Positions 36,070 to 49,775 of a DNA stretch of 64,000 nucleotides are shown piece after piece. The notes under the pieces were generated by a model. The model saw nothing but the letters and a program-made list of their open reading frames with translations, did no database searches and was not told the DNA's origin. The position numbers and the translations under genes were made by a program. Source of the stretch: Paramacrobiotus metropolitanus (Eukaryota; Tardigrada; Eutardigrada; Parachela; Macrobiotidae). The DNA lies in the NCBI RefSeq assembly GCF_019649055.1, contig NW_026570235.1, forward strand, positions 1,116,001-1,180,000. The letters are read 5' to 3'. How positions within the stretch are numbered: position 1 is the first letter of the stretch; each line of letters starts with the position of its first letter.

Positions 36070-39000
36070 TCAAGTAAGAATTTTTTTTAAAATTGCACTT
36101 ACAAAAATGCCGATAAGTGCTGCCAGAATAACTGCAAGCACCAGGAGTGCCAATAACGGAAGAAGATCGGGATCATGAGCTTGCACCACTGGAACATTGG
36201 TGGAACCGTCGGGCTGATGAATTGGCAATAACGCTCGATTTGGCACCAGGTCATTTCTATTTGTGTATTCAAATTCCGTATGGAACTGCAGCAGCTGTAA
36301 GTCGGCCGCGGACGTACTGCGGTTTAGCTGAAAAGACACAACACACGAAAAATTACTAATTATAGCAGGAATTTTATGTGGTTAGGGCTTATACCATTTT
36401 AGAGAAAAAGTATGCAACATCCGCCGAGCGATCTCCGCGTAAAAGCATGGACAAGGCGATGTGGTGCTGTGCTGTGGTTAACAACATGTTGTCCACAATA
36501 TTTTGATGAGAAAGGTCATTGAGCATTTGGGTCATCGTCGCCTTAATGAACTCCTCCGTCATTTCCGGTTTGTCCACATTTGGAGCGAATCGCATCAGCA
36601 CTCGTACTGCTGCGATTTCAACAGGTGCTATAAAAGAAAGATGGATACGTATACTGCACGCTGCAGTGAACTACAAATGTAACACGGTTTAATAAATAAC
36701 CAGGCTGTTTTTATTGCGGATAAGCCGGTCAGTCGCTTCTTTTCAAGAAGTTTCGATCCACATACCACAATCGCGTTCTCCACGGGAGAATTTGCTCTCG
36801 TCCAGGGCATTTCCGGATTCATCAACGCACCAACATTTTTCGGAGAAATGATCAGCAAAGCACTGAAGCGGTCGGTATTTGCCATTGTCATGACACTGAG
36901 GATGATAAATATCGGCCATAACGGAGCGCTCCATCGATTCGTGCTGGCATTTCGTTGGCAGTGCATCGCATCGCAATTCGCGGCCCCATTTGTCGACAAA
37001 TTCGGCCTGACATGTGCATGGATTAACACGGCACTGCGCCAGTGGGTGCGCACATTTGGCATTTTCGCACAGTCCGGTGCGATTGCAGGTTTTCACACCG
37101 ACGCCAGATGATAATTTTGGACAAACCAGTAATTCTGAAAACACAAATGCGGTATTATTATGTCCATGAAAAAAACAGAGGCATGAGAACAATAATGTGT
37201 ACAACTACAGCGCCAAAAGCTTAATATCCCTATGCTTCGGCGTACACACTCATATTCAACTTAATTCACGAATTTAAATTGTTACACCAAAAATATAACC
37301 GCACCTTGAGAAATAAAGCAAAGACTGTTGAGTTAAGATAACCGATTAAAAACTGGAGAAGCGCTCGGCTTCCAGTTGATCGAAGCTTAAACCATTACCA
37401 ACCTAAAGGTCACTTACGTGGGCATCTTGATTCGCATGCTTCTTTAGTATGGAAGTTGTTGCCATTGCCGTGACATCCTCCATAACCAAATTGCTCACAC
37501 TGATGGGTATTTTTGTTATAGAACCAGCGGTCAATTAAAGCACGACACGGTCCAACGCTCATATCTTGCATGCATATATCTTCCGCTGCAATACATTTTA
37601 CTAATACAAAAATTCTGCTGTTTCCTGTTTTTGTCCATGCATTATTTTCCACAAATAATTATTGATGCAAAGCAGCGTTCTCTGTGAAATGAAATTGCAG
37701 ATTTCCGTGATCAGCACTTACGTAAGCATCTTTCTCTGCATTCATCCAGGTTAACAAAGTTGTTGTCATTACCATCACAGCCTGAATAATTGAAAGAATG
37801 ACATTCTTGGGTAAACATGTTGAAATGGAACCGCTCCAGGCTTCCGTTGCATGATCCTGTTTGGACTTTTTGGCTGCAGGTATCTACGAATTAATCTCGT
37901 CGTTACCCACGTCAGTACAATTTCAAAGTGTTTACTCAGTACCTTGACAGTCCACGCTTTTACCAACGGAATCCACAAAGGTCACCGCACATTCGTTGCA
38001 CGGATCAGCAGCACAGAAAGCGTCGGGACGGTTTGGACAAGTGGCATTGCGGCAGGCATCTTGGCATACCTTGGGCGGCTGGCCAGCTGGACACAGCGGT
38101 CGGTGGGCGCCAGCAATAATTCCGTTTGAATTACACTGAATTTGTCCGCGAACAACGGTTTCCGGTTTGACACTGCCCTTTTCATCCACACACCAGCAAA
38201 CCTCACCACTGCACTGTGTCCATTCGTAGTCGCCTTTGATGTTGCACGTTGGCAGATACACCGGCATCAATACATGTTCCACTAGAAGCAGACAATGTTT
38301 GGTACAATTTTTTCAATATTTATACAGTTGACGATTTTGTTATTTAAAGAGTAACATGTTGCGCTATTTAAGCTTTCTGTCAGTTTACCAATTTAGGGTT
38401 ATGCTTGAATATAATTTACAAAAAAGCAGCTTACCAACTGGTTCTGTGCAGACCAAGTCACAACTGTTCTGAGAGCAACATTTGCTGTTTCCCGGACATT
38501 CCAGATCGCTAACGCATGCTTTAGTGCAAGTCCGTACATCCTGCGGTGAAGCCGGCGAGAGGCCTACTACGTCGCCGGCATGCTGGAAAGGGCACTGGCC
38601 GGGTTTCGTGGTCGCCACTGGGATGGCCGGGACGCACGTGTATCCACACCCGGCAAAACAGCACTTGGCATCACCCTGGCACTGTGAATCCCCGTGGCAT
38701 TCAATGGCACAACCTTCGTGGGGCATCGCGAAATATGGTGGGCAGAAACCGGCCTTATCGGATGTGACATTACCGGGCGGTACGATATGAACGATTTCTG
38801 TAATTGTTACAAAACCTCTGTAAGAATCTATGCTGCTCATGCACGTTGAAGATTAAGGACTTACTCGATCCATCAGCGCTTGATTTCGTTCCGGGAGCCA
38901 TCAGGGGAGGAGGTATTTTGAGTTTAGCAAAGTTCGGTGAGTACATCGCAGAGAGAAAATCTTTCTGACATTCGGTGAGTCCTAAAATCACACAGACTAA

Positions 39001-42000
39001 TATAAAACAAACATCATAACAAAATGACTGGCGCTTATCAGGACACGAAAAAGTCAGAGGTTCACGGTAAATTTAATAAAATTTTTATCGACTTATACAA
39101 AACATTTATTCATGCTTAGCCAAAAAAAGAAAGTAAGCAAAACACAATGCATGCAACAGCCTAATCTACGCCTTCTGATCTTTGGCCAGCTGCATTAATT
39201 TCCTTCTGGCCATTTAATTTCCTACAGTCTGAGCCATTTATTTACTACTAACCTTCGAAACAGTCGACTTTTTCGTTATTTCCGCCGTAGAAATCAATTC
39301 TGCATGCTCCGCATGGACTGACTTTACACTGAGCTTTCGGATTTCCCAGACAAATTTGGTGATGGCACATCTGAGGATCACAGAACTGTACTGGCTCGTT
39401 CTCTGAGCAAATTTCCGCGGAGACATTGGAAGCTATCACGTCTAAAAAGCGGTAACGTAAATTTTTTTCGCCCGCAAAATGTCTCAACCGTGCAACACAA
39501 CACTGCATACTTCTGTTGCAATCAGGATAGCCCCGTACGGCTGTGGACATGTCGGCCTTTCCATCATGATCCACACACCAACACAATCCCAGCGCTGGCT
39601 GACATTGTACCGGCAACCATGAACCATCGTACTCGTCACAATCCGGGATAAACACCGGGACACGACTGACTGTCTGTCGTTCAACTGCGGTCAGCCGTTC
39701 ATTTTCACACGTGGACATTACTACAACAAATAATATTATAGTACGAGTTGTATAATGACAAATTATTGTAAGTAATGTAATGTTGTACTTATTATTAGGA
39801 TGAAAAATATTAATTTTATATGGCACTCGCCAGATATGTATGAGTATCTTGGTACTCTTATGCGTTGCGACAGTACAAAATTAATACAATTGTATAAATG
39901 CGAGTGCAGATAAGGCACCACCCAATTACCTGGGCACAAGTCACGACACTGAGTTTCGGATGCAAAATTATTTCCATTGGCGTCACAACCGGAATACGTA
40001 AACTGTAGGCAATTCTTGCTTTTTTGATCGAAGTAATAACGCAGAATGGACGAAGTACATGTTCCGCGGACGACAGGTAAGAAACATTCATCCGCTAGAA
40101 TGAAAACATGACGCTTTTACGCTCACATTATGTTAACGCAATACGGTCACCGAAAGTTTCTTACATGTTTTCGGGCAACACATAGTGGTTCCGGAATGGT
40201 TCGTGCACACATGACTAAGAGGGCATCCAGCGTTTCCACCACACAACTCCGTCGAACTGTCAGAGAGCGATACAGCGGTCGGAGCCAGCGGTTTTCCCAC
40301 CAGACAGAAATCCGTATCCATTCGTTCTTCCGCTGGTGCGTGGGTGTGAGAGAGCTGTTTCTTGGTATGACCGGTGGCGGTTGGAGAATCGGTGACGGTG
40401 TCCGTTGTGCCGACACTGCAGATCTTCTCGCACTCCTCCGTCGTGGCAAAGTTGTTACCGTTGCTCTGACAGCCGCCATACAAAAATGTTTTACATGCCC
40501 GTTGGACAGGATCGTAGCCCCAGCGCGGAATGGTGCCGCGGCATGGACCGGTTTCCAAAGGTAACAGACAGACGGTGGCTAAAAGGTCAACCATATCTTC
40601 AGAATGAAATTCGCTTACACCGGCGTTTGTTAACTTGAAGTGAAATAAGCAACAAATTTAAAACAAGGTAAAATAATCAACATAACATCATTACTGTATG
40701 CGCATAAGTCCTAAATAAATATATAATTCTGTCGCGAAGCATACATTCTTTAGAGCAACACACTCCAGCACGGTTTCCGGTGGCTTTGGAGCACGTATAT
40801 GCACTGGGACAAGCGCTGTCGCTGACGCATTCACGGGGCTGATTGGAATTAGCTGACCGAAGTGGTTCACCAAACGGACATGTCTGCACTGGTGTGGGTA
40901 AGGGAGCGCACACTGGAACCCGCGAAACGATGCCATGTAAAGAGGGAAGCTCCATCACTTTGCACTCGTGAAGAGGCGGGCATTCGTACATCTAGAAGTA
41001 AATGCACAGGCGTAAGGATTTTCCAGTAATTTCTATATCTGCATTTCGTTGTCGTTTTCGACAAAAATATTTTTCGTAACGCACATCGCATTTGTCTTCG
41101 CATTCGCATTCAGGACATCCATCAGTCGCATTACGTACAAAACCAAAAGGACAATCCATTCGGCACATCAGTGTTTGGTCACATGCATGTTCATCTAAAG
41201 CGGGAACGAACATAATAAACACCATTACCAAGTGGTGCAATAAATGTCACCATTCGATTGCGCAAACGTTTGCTAATAAATTATAATAAGCATGTTCTAC
41301 AATCTGACTTAGATAATCTTCTATAATCGCAAACTGAACACTCGTACCGCGCAATCCCGTCAATTACTCATATTCAGATACAAATCAATTACTCATTTCA
41401 AAAATGAATTGTCAACATCCTATTGGCAATTTGGTGCATTGTACCAAATTGGTGCAGTGCAATAATCTGTGCAAACGTTAACCTTACCCAACATGGCGCA
41501 GGTGACATTCTCGGCAAACTTTCTCCGTGTTCCGTCGATTTCCTGTCCCCGATCATCAACACACCAGCACATTTCCTTACGATTATCGCATTGTTGCGGT
41601 TCAAAAGCCCCACCCGGAAGACACTGGGGAATAAAGAGTCTGCCAACTGAATCCGGCTTGGCAAATTGAGACATTCGAGTGTACAATGATTTTTGCTGAT
41701 CGCACACTAAAAGCGTAAAAACAAATCATGAAGTGCTCTTTACACGGATACCTTTTTTATGGCAGTTTGCCGAAATTTGTATAGCAATGTACATACTAAT
41801 TGACAAACTGTTTCCGTATTTTCTTACCTGTTTGGTAAGCTCCTTCAGTGCAGGTGCGTCCGCAACCGTTGGAACAGCATTTCGATAATCCCGGGCAGTC
41901 GCCATCCGATTCACATTCTTGTTGGCAACTGCCGCGGCCATCCATGGCCGGCACTGGACAGTGTCCAGGCTTCTTTACAACCGGCCCTGCAAAACAAGAA

Positions 42001-45000
42001 TTAAATTAGCAGACGCCGGCAAAATCGCATACTTATTTCGCGCAGTGCAAATTATATTATACCATTCGGTTACACAGGATGAGCCACCCAGCTTGCTACA
42101 CAATACAAATCTATTTTTTTAAACTTCGACAGTTTATTTAAATTTAATCAAAAAATGTTTAAAAATTTATTTCCCCCACAAATTGTGGCACAGTGTAATT
42201 CGTAAATCCTAAACAGCTTAGTTCTGTAACTATTTAATAACTCCCCAAGTAATAATTACTACTAAGTACCTTTGCATAAGGAATCGCACAATTCTTTGCT
42301 ATGGAAATTATTCACGTTCCCCTCACATCCACCGTACAGAAACTCCTTGCACTCTCCCAGCTTATTGTCATAATACCAGCGTGGGAATGCCGCTCGACAT
42401 GGTCCAGAATCCTTAGGAAAACTGCACACGTCCACGGTTTCGCGCTGACAGCACACACCATGCTCGGATTGCGCAGGATCCAAAACACACTCGTGCGTAA
42501 CGGGACAGTTGGGCTGTGCTGATTTGGGGCCACACATTATGAGACTGCGAGTGCGCTCGTCTTCCAGTGCACTTCCGAAGGAGCATGGATTCGTGGCGAT
42601 ACTAGCATTTGACACTTTTTTCTCCGCACCTATGATGTATACATGCTTAACACAAGCTCCAACAAAAGAATTTTATCTCACAAAAAAGTCCATTGCTAAA
42701 ATCATGTTCACCAAAAAAGTTTAAACATTTCCCATACTTACACTGTGGAAGATTTGGGCATGGATCTTTAGCGCAAGTTGTCGTTACAAGTTTACATTCA
42801 CTTCCAGTAGGACAGTTGATATTCTACGGACAAATACGCAAAACTGAAACTACTGAAGACAAGAAGTTATGGCATGGTGTTAAGAAGGAAAATTAAATGT
42901 TTGGTATAAAGCTTTCGTTCACTTCTACTCCTCCAACAAACGCACACCATGAATACAAGAAAATACAAAAATTATGATGTTTTCTTATGGTTGCAACAAG
43001 CTTTTTATTTTCTATGCTCACTCCGCAAGGATTGGCGCAATCACAAACCGGACAACCGGTTTCCTCGTCCAGTGCTAAATCATACGGGCAAAATATGCGG
43101 CACTGTGGATTGCATTCTCGGGGCTCTGCAATAAAACGAAAAGAATTTGGATGCCGTAATAACAGTCCGGAACAATCCTCCACATACTTGCGCAGTCCAG
43201 CGGCCGGCCTTCCTTCGTTCTTGTGCCAGGCTGTTCACGGCCAAGGTTATCAACACACCAGCATAATCCATTAAAACATTGTTGTTCTTCATAGCTGCCT
43301 TTGGCATCACAACGCGGTACGGGCAGCCGTGGCGATGTTGCGGCCAGCTTCCCAAACAATTCGGCATGCACTTGACAAGCTATATGGGTTGTCAAAGTAA
43401 ACATGTACAATTTGCGTTCAGTCACACTTGACAGTTATTCCGTGCTTAAGGAAATATGCAAAGTTTAGTCATCTTATTGCCAAGTACAGTTTAATGAGAA
43501 AATAACCTGTTTTGGTAATGGCGGCCATGCATGTCAATCCGCAAGCGCTTTCACAGCATTTCTCCGTGTCCGAACATTCCCGATCCTTGCTGCATACATT
43601 TCCGCACTGTTGTGGACCGTTAGGATTGGAGGTCACCGCAGGGCACTTTCCGAGGTGATCAACTGGTTTCGTTAATTGCAGCTCGTGGTTTGTCGTCTTT
43701 GCCGGTTTCGATGGAGTACCTACAGAGATACACATTTTACTACAGCGTACAGCTGCCTATACGTAACTGGTTAGTGAAATTTAGTGTAATATTTAATGCA
43801 AAATTAATTATTAATTTTTGCGGGGATTTAAAGCGAGAACAAAACTGCTTTGAATTTTTGCAACAATTACGCGGTTATCGTTGACATTATTTGGAAAGAT
43901 TACTGAATGTCCATGATAGATGACGTACAGATATTAAACTTTTAGCTACATAATATAAAAACGAATACTCGTATTTATGTGCAATACTCAATTCAGCGAA
44001 TAACAGATAGAAAAAACTGGAAAAAAATGCCATTGATGACACATAATTAGAAAAAACTGTTTGTATTCTATTACGCATCAGATGCTTACCTGGTAGCGGA
44101 CAGCAGACACCGTGTCCTTCCGCATCCATCGGTTCACATTTGGTATGATCCGGGCACTGCGTCGCATCAGCTGTGTCACCGCAAATCATGTAATCCTGCG
44201 TTCGGTTGTCACGCGCCGGCGAGCCGTAAATGCACGGATGGTCAATATTACGGCCTTCTTTACCTATACAGAAAAAACCACGCTTTGCCAAAAACAAAAA
44301 ACAGCATTAACGGCGCAAAAATTATTTGTTTGTTTGCTGTTTACATGTTGCAATCGTTGGACAGGACGCTTCACCGCAATCAAGCTCAAGAAGATTACAT
44401 CCATTTGGACAGCCCATTTCCTGATAATAAGCACAATCATGCTTGTTTATGTCACTTCACAGGCTAGTTTACAGTATACTGTGGGTTTAATCATTTACTT
44501 CGCATGGTAAGTGGCAAGCGCAAATCGGACAACCATCGGCATCAAATTGGTAGCCGTGTGAGCACTGCAGATCACATTTCATTTCCCCGCAAGATGTTGG
44601 AGCTGTCACAGAAAAAAACCGTTGTCGGTGCATGCTCAGCGGCAAAAAAAACGCGTGCAAGCAGTATAGCGGCTAAGACATAAGCGAATAACTATATAGT
44701 TTAGAGTTACGCGAAATACCACTCGTTACCTACTTGCACATACAGTATCATGACAAGATAATATTCAATATTCAAGCAGCTTATACGGCAGAAAATTAGG
44801 AACATTTTGTGAATATAATGCTAAAGCCGCACATCTGTTTTACTTAATCATAAGCAATCGTTGGCTTGTAAGGAAGCAAGAAAAATTAAAATCTAATTTT
44901 GACTTTCGATAATGCGGATAAAAAGTTAACACGTACGATATACCATGCTGTCTACTAGTCATATTTAAATTGTGTTTAGTACTGATTATGATTTTCGGTC

Positions 45001-47442
45001 GGAAATTAGCTTAATTCATTACCCGAGCAGTTCGGTCGAGAGCCATCCAGCCGTCTCGTGCCGAATTTCTCCACCCCCGTCACCGCATCGACGCACCAGC
45101 ATTTACTGCCGAAGCACTGGACGCCGGCATATTGACCATTGGGGTCGCAGTGCGGTACGAAGACACCGGGAACTTTCTCTGAACCTCTCCGCTGTGCTTG
45201 ACAGGCTAAAATAATCAGACTGATGACTTGGGCTCGTCAACAGATAAACACGGCTTATTTATAGCCAAAACCGTTCTTACGGGTTATGGTCAACGGTGCT
45301 AAACAAAGCGACGTGCAGTTATCCGAACAGCACTTGGCATCATCGTAACAATCTTGATCGACTTGGCACTCAACCACACAACTGTTGTCGTTAGCGCGCT
45401 GAAGAGGCGGACACTGCCCCGGCTTGAGAACTGAAAACACAAACATTTTAATAAGAAACATAACACATAAATAGCAGTTACCCTGCTTCACAATCTTCGA
45501 TAAAATTTTGTGAACATTTTTCGCAAACAGTTTTGGTCAAAAGCTTTACATACAATATATTCAGACAACATTATGTAGACACATTTTTCTAGTGACATTA
45601 CTTTTTAAAGCTCTGCATATTTGGAAATCATTAAGAAGTAATTTCCTTGAAATTTTTTGGTTTATGGGTTAAAGGAAACAAATTATTTTTTGACATTTTT
45701 AGGCGAATTTGCTGCAACTTCAGTTCCGCGAAGGCTGTTGTTTACCCGCACAAAAATCACAGCGTAATGTCAAGTGCACTAGGCAGCATTATTTAAAAAA
45801 TTAGTTCTCTACAGCGTTCGTAGCTGCTGCATTTTTTATCAATCAAGTGATCATACTCGTATATACACCTACAAACGACATATCAACACCACCACACAGC
45901 CGACTAATAAATCAGTTCTCAACGTACTGTTCTGCGGCGTCTGCGGGCAACAGACACCGAACTCTTTGTTAGGACGAACGTGGCAATCAAAGCCAGCTGG
46001 ACATTTGGATGTTTTGATAGTATCCAATAGGCTGCACAGGAAGTAGTCTTTTCTGTTGCTATCAACCAGCGCCGGAAGACCGTTCGGACAGTCCACATCG
46101 TCGACGGCGCGAGCCGCACCTGTCGCCAGTCAAAGAAGAACATTACACCACTCTGATCGTATATACGGTGTACAAATGATATCGAGTGGCCTAGTGAATG
46201 ATATCGGTGCTTGTCAGAAAAAGTGTCAATCTCGTGACGGAAACCTAATCCGCGCCGGTCTGTACGGTGTAACATGCGTGGACGTACATTTGCTAATAGG
46301 AGGACATGGATCGGTTACACATCTGACATCTTCAGTGATACAGCGCGTACTCCTTGGACATTTGATGTCCTACAAGATTGATTCACCCCATCAGTTTGGC
46401 ACTGGTAATGCGAGTCAAAAGGCGGACAATTGCCGCTACAAGATCAGTCTGTTTTTTTCGGACTCGCTTTCTCAAGTGTATAGTAATTACTTCGCACGCG
46501 TCGTAGCACGAGCACACTGGACATCCGTCTTTGTCCATTTGGAACGACTGCGGGCACAGCATTCGGCATTCGGGATGCGGACAGGCACGCGGAGCTGAAA
46601 TTAAAGAAACCACTTATTAAAAATTTTAAAAAAATAATACGAGCACAACAAATATACAGCATATCTTTACTTTTATGCTAGTAATTAAGGAAAACACAAT
46701 TACAGCAAAATATACTCGTATTACAAAAATCGCTTGCATTTGATTAAAAAATTTCTGTACTTCTAGTCCACATTCTGAATTTAAGGATAACAAAACTGGA
46801 TATTCCCTGTTTATGATCTACTTAAAGCTAAGAAATTTAATTAAAAATCAAGAATCAGTTCTTACCGGAACAGTTAATGGGTGTGCCCAGTGCGGCTCTT
46901 GTTCCGGGAATTTCGAATCCGGCCTCATCGACACACCAGCAGCGATTCTTATTTTCACTGCACTGGATGGGAGTAAATCCGCCGGTTCGCTCGTCGCATT
47001 CCGGCTGGAAACCAGCGGCTCCATCTATACTGCGAGCGATTTCCACCACCGCTGTTTTTTGGTGTTGACAGGCTGGAACGACAAGAATGGTTTTTACCGC
47101 GGAATTTCAACCACGAAAATCATTCCGAAAATTGTCGGACGGCATACCGGTAAATGCTGGCTGCGGTGGTGAGCAAACTTTGATGCGACTCTTCGATTCG
47201 CAGCATTTGAGGTCATAAGGACAATCGAGATCATTGGAACATTTCTGAATATCGCCCGTAATAAACAGTTTATGCGGCGGAGCACATAATCCTTCCTTTA
47301 ATATATCTGTCAAAAAAACCGCGTTCTTCCGAGAAAAAATCACGTATTTAGGAATTTCGTGCTTACCGGCAGAGATTAATCGCAACAAACAGATAAAACA
47401 AGATAAAATCAACGAAAAACAATTTAATATAAGATTCCTCAT
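36070..47442 (-). CDS. Membrane-anchored multidomain protease-inhibitor-like protein (WAP, thyroglobulin-1, antistasin, Kunitz)
   Basis: Thirty-two exons from 47442 (signal peptide MRNLILNCFSLILSCF) down to 36070, all GT-AG with agreeing phases; 2,059 residues. The order is WAP 47306; Tg-1 47072; antistasin 46594; Cys linker 46369; Cys-rich 46119. Next: WAP 45430; Tg-1 45205; antistasin 44602; 44420; 44263. Next: WAP 43719; Tg-1 43379; antistasin 43125; 42823; Cys-rich plus Kunitz 42629. Next: WAP 41986; Tg-1 41706; antistasin 41194; 40991. Next: Kunitz plus Cys-rich 40578; Kunitz 40094; Tg-1 39720; Cys module 39441; 38981. Next: two WAP 38797; Tg-1-like plus Cys module 38281; Kunitz 37883 and 37585; Cys module plus Tg-1 37134; then a possible SEA-like region (36627). 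A membrane helix (LLALLVLAVILAALIGIF) is in the last exon, 36327-36070. A donor at 36102 and an acceptor at 36042 offer an alternative end (stop 36029-36027). It probably restrains serine, cysteine or metallo-proteases at the cell surface. The architecture recalls papilin and nematode MLT-11, but I cannot assign an orthologue. Confidence 0.88.
40745..47306 (-). repeat. Four tandem five-exon blocks inside the inhibitor gene
   Basis: The order WAP, Tg-1, antistasin-like, short Cys linker, Cys-rich module recurs four times: 47306-45928, 45430-44090, 43719-42270 and 41986-40745. Exon lengths are similar between blocks. The antistasin exon is 104, 104, 104 and 110 nt; the linker is 82, 76 and 82 nt; in the fourth block linker and Cys-rich module share one 247-nt exon. 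Phases are identical. Block three has a Kunitz domain fused to its Cys-rich exon. This shows growth by duplication of whole multi-exon segments. Confidence 0.8.
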
Positions 47443-49475
47443 GGCGGTGAATTATATCCCAGTCAAAATAATCCACTAATAAGGAAAATGATGAAGTAGA
47501 CCACCATCCAAAATAATGATGAATATAAGAATCCAGTGCAAGTTAACTGTAATCAGCAGAGATTCGACCTGAAAATTAAATCGAATGCATTTTTAATTCC
47601 GGAATCACAGCAGCGTGACATCAATAGTGGCAAAATGAATAATATTAATGGGTCAATTCAGAGTTACCCAAAGCAACTGTGCGGCAATGAGGAGTAATGC
47701 TGTAACTGTCTGTAACCGTTAATATGTAATGCTATTGTAAGACAAGTAAAGTGATCGTAAGAAAAGAATGGCATCATAATAAACCCAATGAATAAAGCTT
47801 TGCGACGAGTGTCGCCGGCGAAAAAAGCACAATAAAGCCTGTCCACATAGAATAATTATGTACGTGCGTCACAGGTACATGTTATACTCTTGCAATAAAT
47901 TGCATAATGTTGTCGAATTACGGTGCACTTTAATAGGCATCCAACTGCCATGCCGGAAAAGCGAGTGATGTGCATGCCAGCGAAGTATAAACATTTAATA
48001 AATTTCGTAATTAAATGCTAACATCAGATCATGTTTTATTAAAACGGAAAAATTGTTTAAGGTTGAGATAATAGTAATCGAAAATACATCACGTGATTCA
48101 CGTCTTGTAAGTGATCGACTTTTTTTAAATTGTACTCGTACTGCATAGAATGCAGAGCATCTTAATTTAATCAAGAACGTAAACATATGCTGCCGTCCTT
48201 GTAAAATCATTTTAATTAAGAAAGGAACTCAATTATTATGGAACACTTTTCTTTTACATTTCTAAAAGTTTGCAGGAGAAGAGCGGTATAAAAACTCACA
48301 CAACTGTAGCATCCCGGGATATCACCGATAACCGATTGCAGTCACTGCATAGCGGCTGTTACTTCCGAAGATTTTGCAACGAAATGCCGGCAGAATTCGT
48401 AAAATTTGGTAGCACGTATACTGCATATATATGTGTAATCAAAATAAAAAAAATCACTCTAATGGTCAGTCAGCAGAACAGAAAAGTTAGTAGTGATTAA
48501 TTAGAACATCTGCATAAGTCAGATATACAGTATACTATATAACGATTAGTAAGCGTATTCATTATACGCTGCGAAATTGAGTAACAGTTCCGCGAGTAAA
48601 CAAGCATCAAAGTGCCAAATGATTTGCAGTCAGTTGTGCAGGCAGATGTACAATTAAAACACCTAACAACGAGGGTTTAGAAAATGAACATAACTGCAAC
48701 AAATAACAAGTGTGCAGTAAGTAACTGACTGGCCCATCATTAAATCGGTCTATAACGAGCGCCAACCAACTTTCGCATCCGGAACCGCAGTGGACATATG
48801 GGCACATAAGCGGCGAACTAACGCGGAAGCCAATCAGGCTGCACCACTGTCTTAAGCATGCACTGAGTCATTTGCATAGAAAAGAAAACTAGTCGAAAAG
48901 TGGTGGGCTCGTACGATTAAGTGAAAACCACCTTGCAGATCCTCCATGCTTAGACGGAAATGCTGCGTACAGCTTACCAGCTGACCATCGACCGTCGAAA
49001 AGCAATTACCATAACGGCAGGTCAATATTTTCACGCATTTACATTAACATCAGTATTAACACGAGCTTTTGAAAAAATTATGGGTACTGAGTAGTTGAAA
49101 GATAACTTTCTTTACTGATTGCAGCAATCTAGGTTCCTTACTTTCCTGGGTACTCGTATATATATATATATAGGCACCTCTTCCCACTCCCGCACATTAT
49201 AGGCACCACTTTTCGCACCAGCTGGCTAATTATACTTCTAGGGATTAAGCGCCCTTTTTCCATTTCAGTTTAAGAAAATAAGTAGCAGTAAAATTCAAAA
49301 ATGGTACTTTTTATTCGGGTACCGCGAATAAATTATGAATTTGCCCGTTAAAACACTTAGCTTTTCACTTTTCAGCCGCCGATAATTAGGGATTCGGTAT
49401 GTCACCTAATTTAGCGAATTATTAATGCGTCTTCCACAGTGACCAGAAGGTCATCTCTGGCGTTCGGTAGCCCAT
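47443..49475. other. 5' flank of the inhibitor gene and intergenic sequence
   Basis: AT-rich and without a supported coding segment. The start at 47442 has a good context (GCCATGA) and a TATAAT-like stretch about 20 nt upstream on the minus strand. The GTACTCGTA-like motif seen elsewhere in the window recurs here (near 48135 and 49150). Confidence 0.4.
49157..49172. repeat. Short TA dinucleotide microsatellite
   Basis: Eight TA units in a row, preceded by TACTCG. Confidence 0.8.
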
Positions 49476-49775
49476 TTGCCAGCTTCCTTCCTGGCCGCCC
49501 TGGGCGACGTGCAATGTAATCGTTCGGCCTTTGCAGACTGTATCACTTTTGCCTTTTGCCAACCAGCTCCTCTTCGTCATAGCTTCGGAAGCTCCGGATA
49601 CGGCGAATACGATGTTAAAGGGCGATGGTCCAGAGGCCAGTTCGACCAAGGATATATTCGAACTTTTTGTCCGTACTCTTCGATTCCGGCAGTCGAAGCT
49701 GGACCACCGTCTTTTGTTTGAAATATACAGCATCAAAAGCTGGAGCTGCACTTGCGGCGACAGTAGGATATTCAT
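49476..49775. other. Region open in several frames, possible decayed coding sequence
   Basis: A GC-richer island in AT-rich surroundings. Two plus-strand frames and one minus-strand frame are open for 80-117 codons. None matches a family I know, and no consistent splice signals or start define a gene. It may be an old gene or transposon fragment, or chance. Confidence 0.2.
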
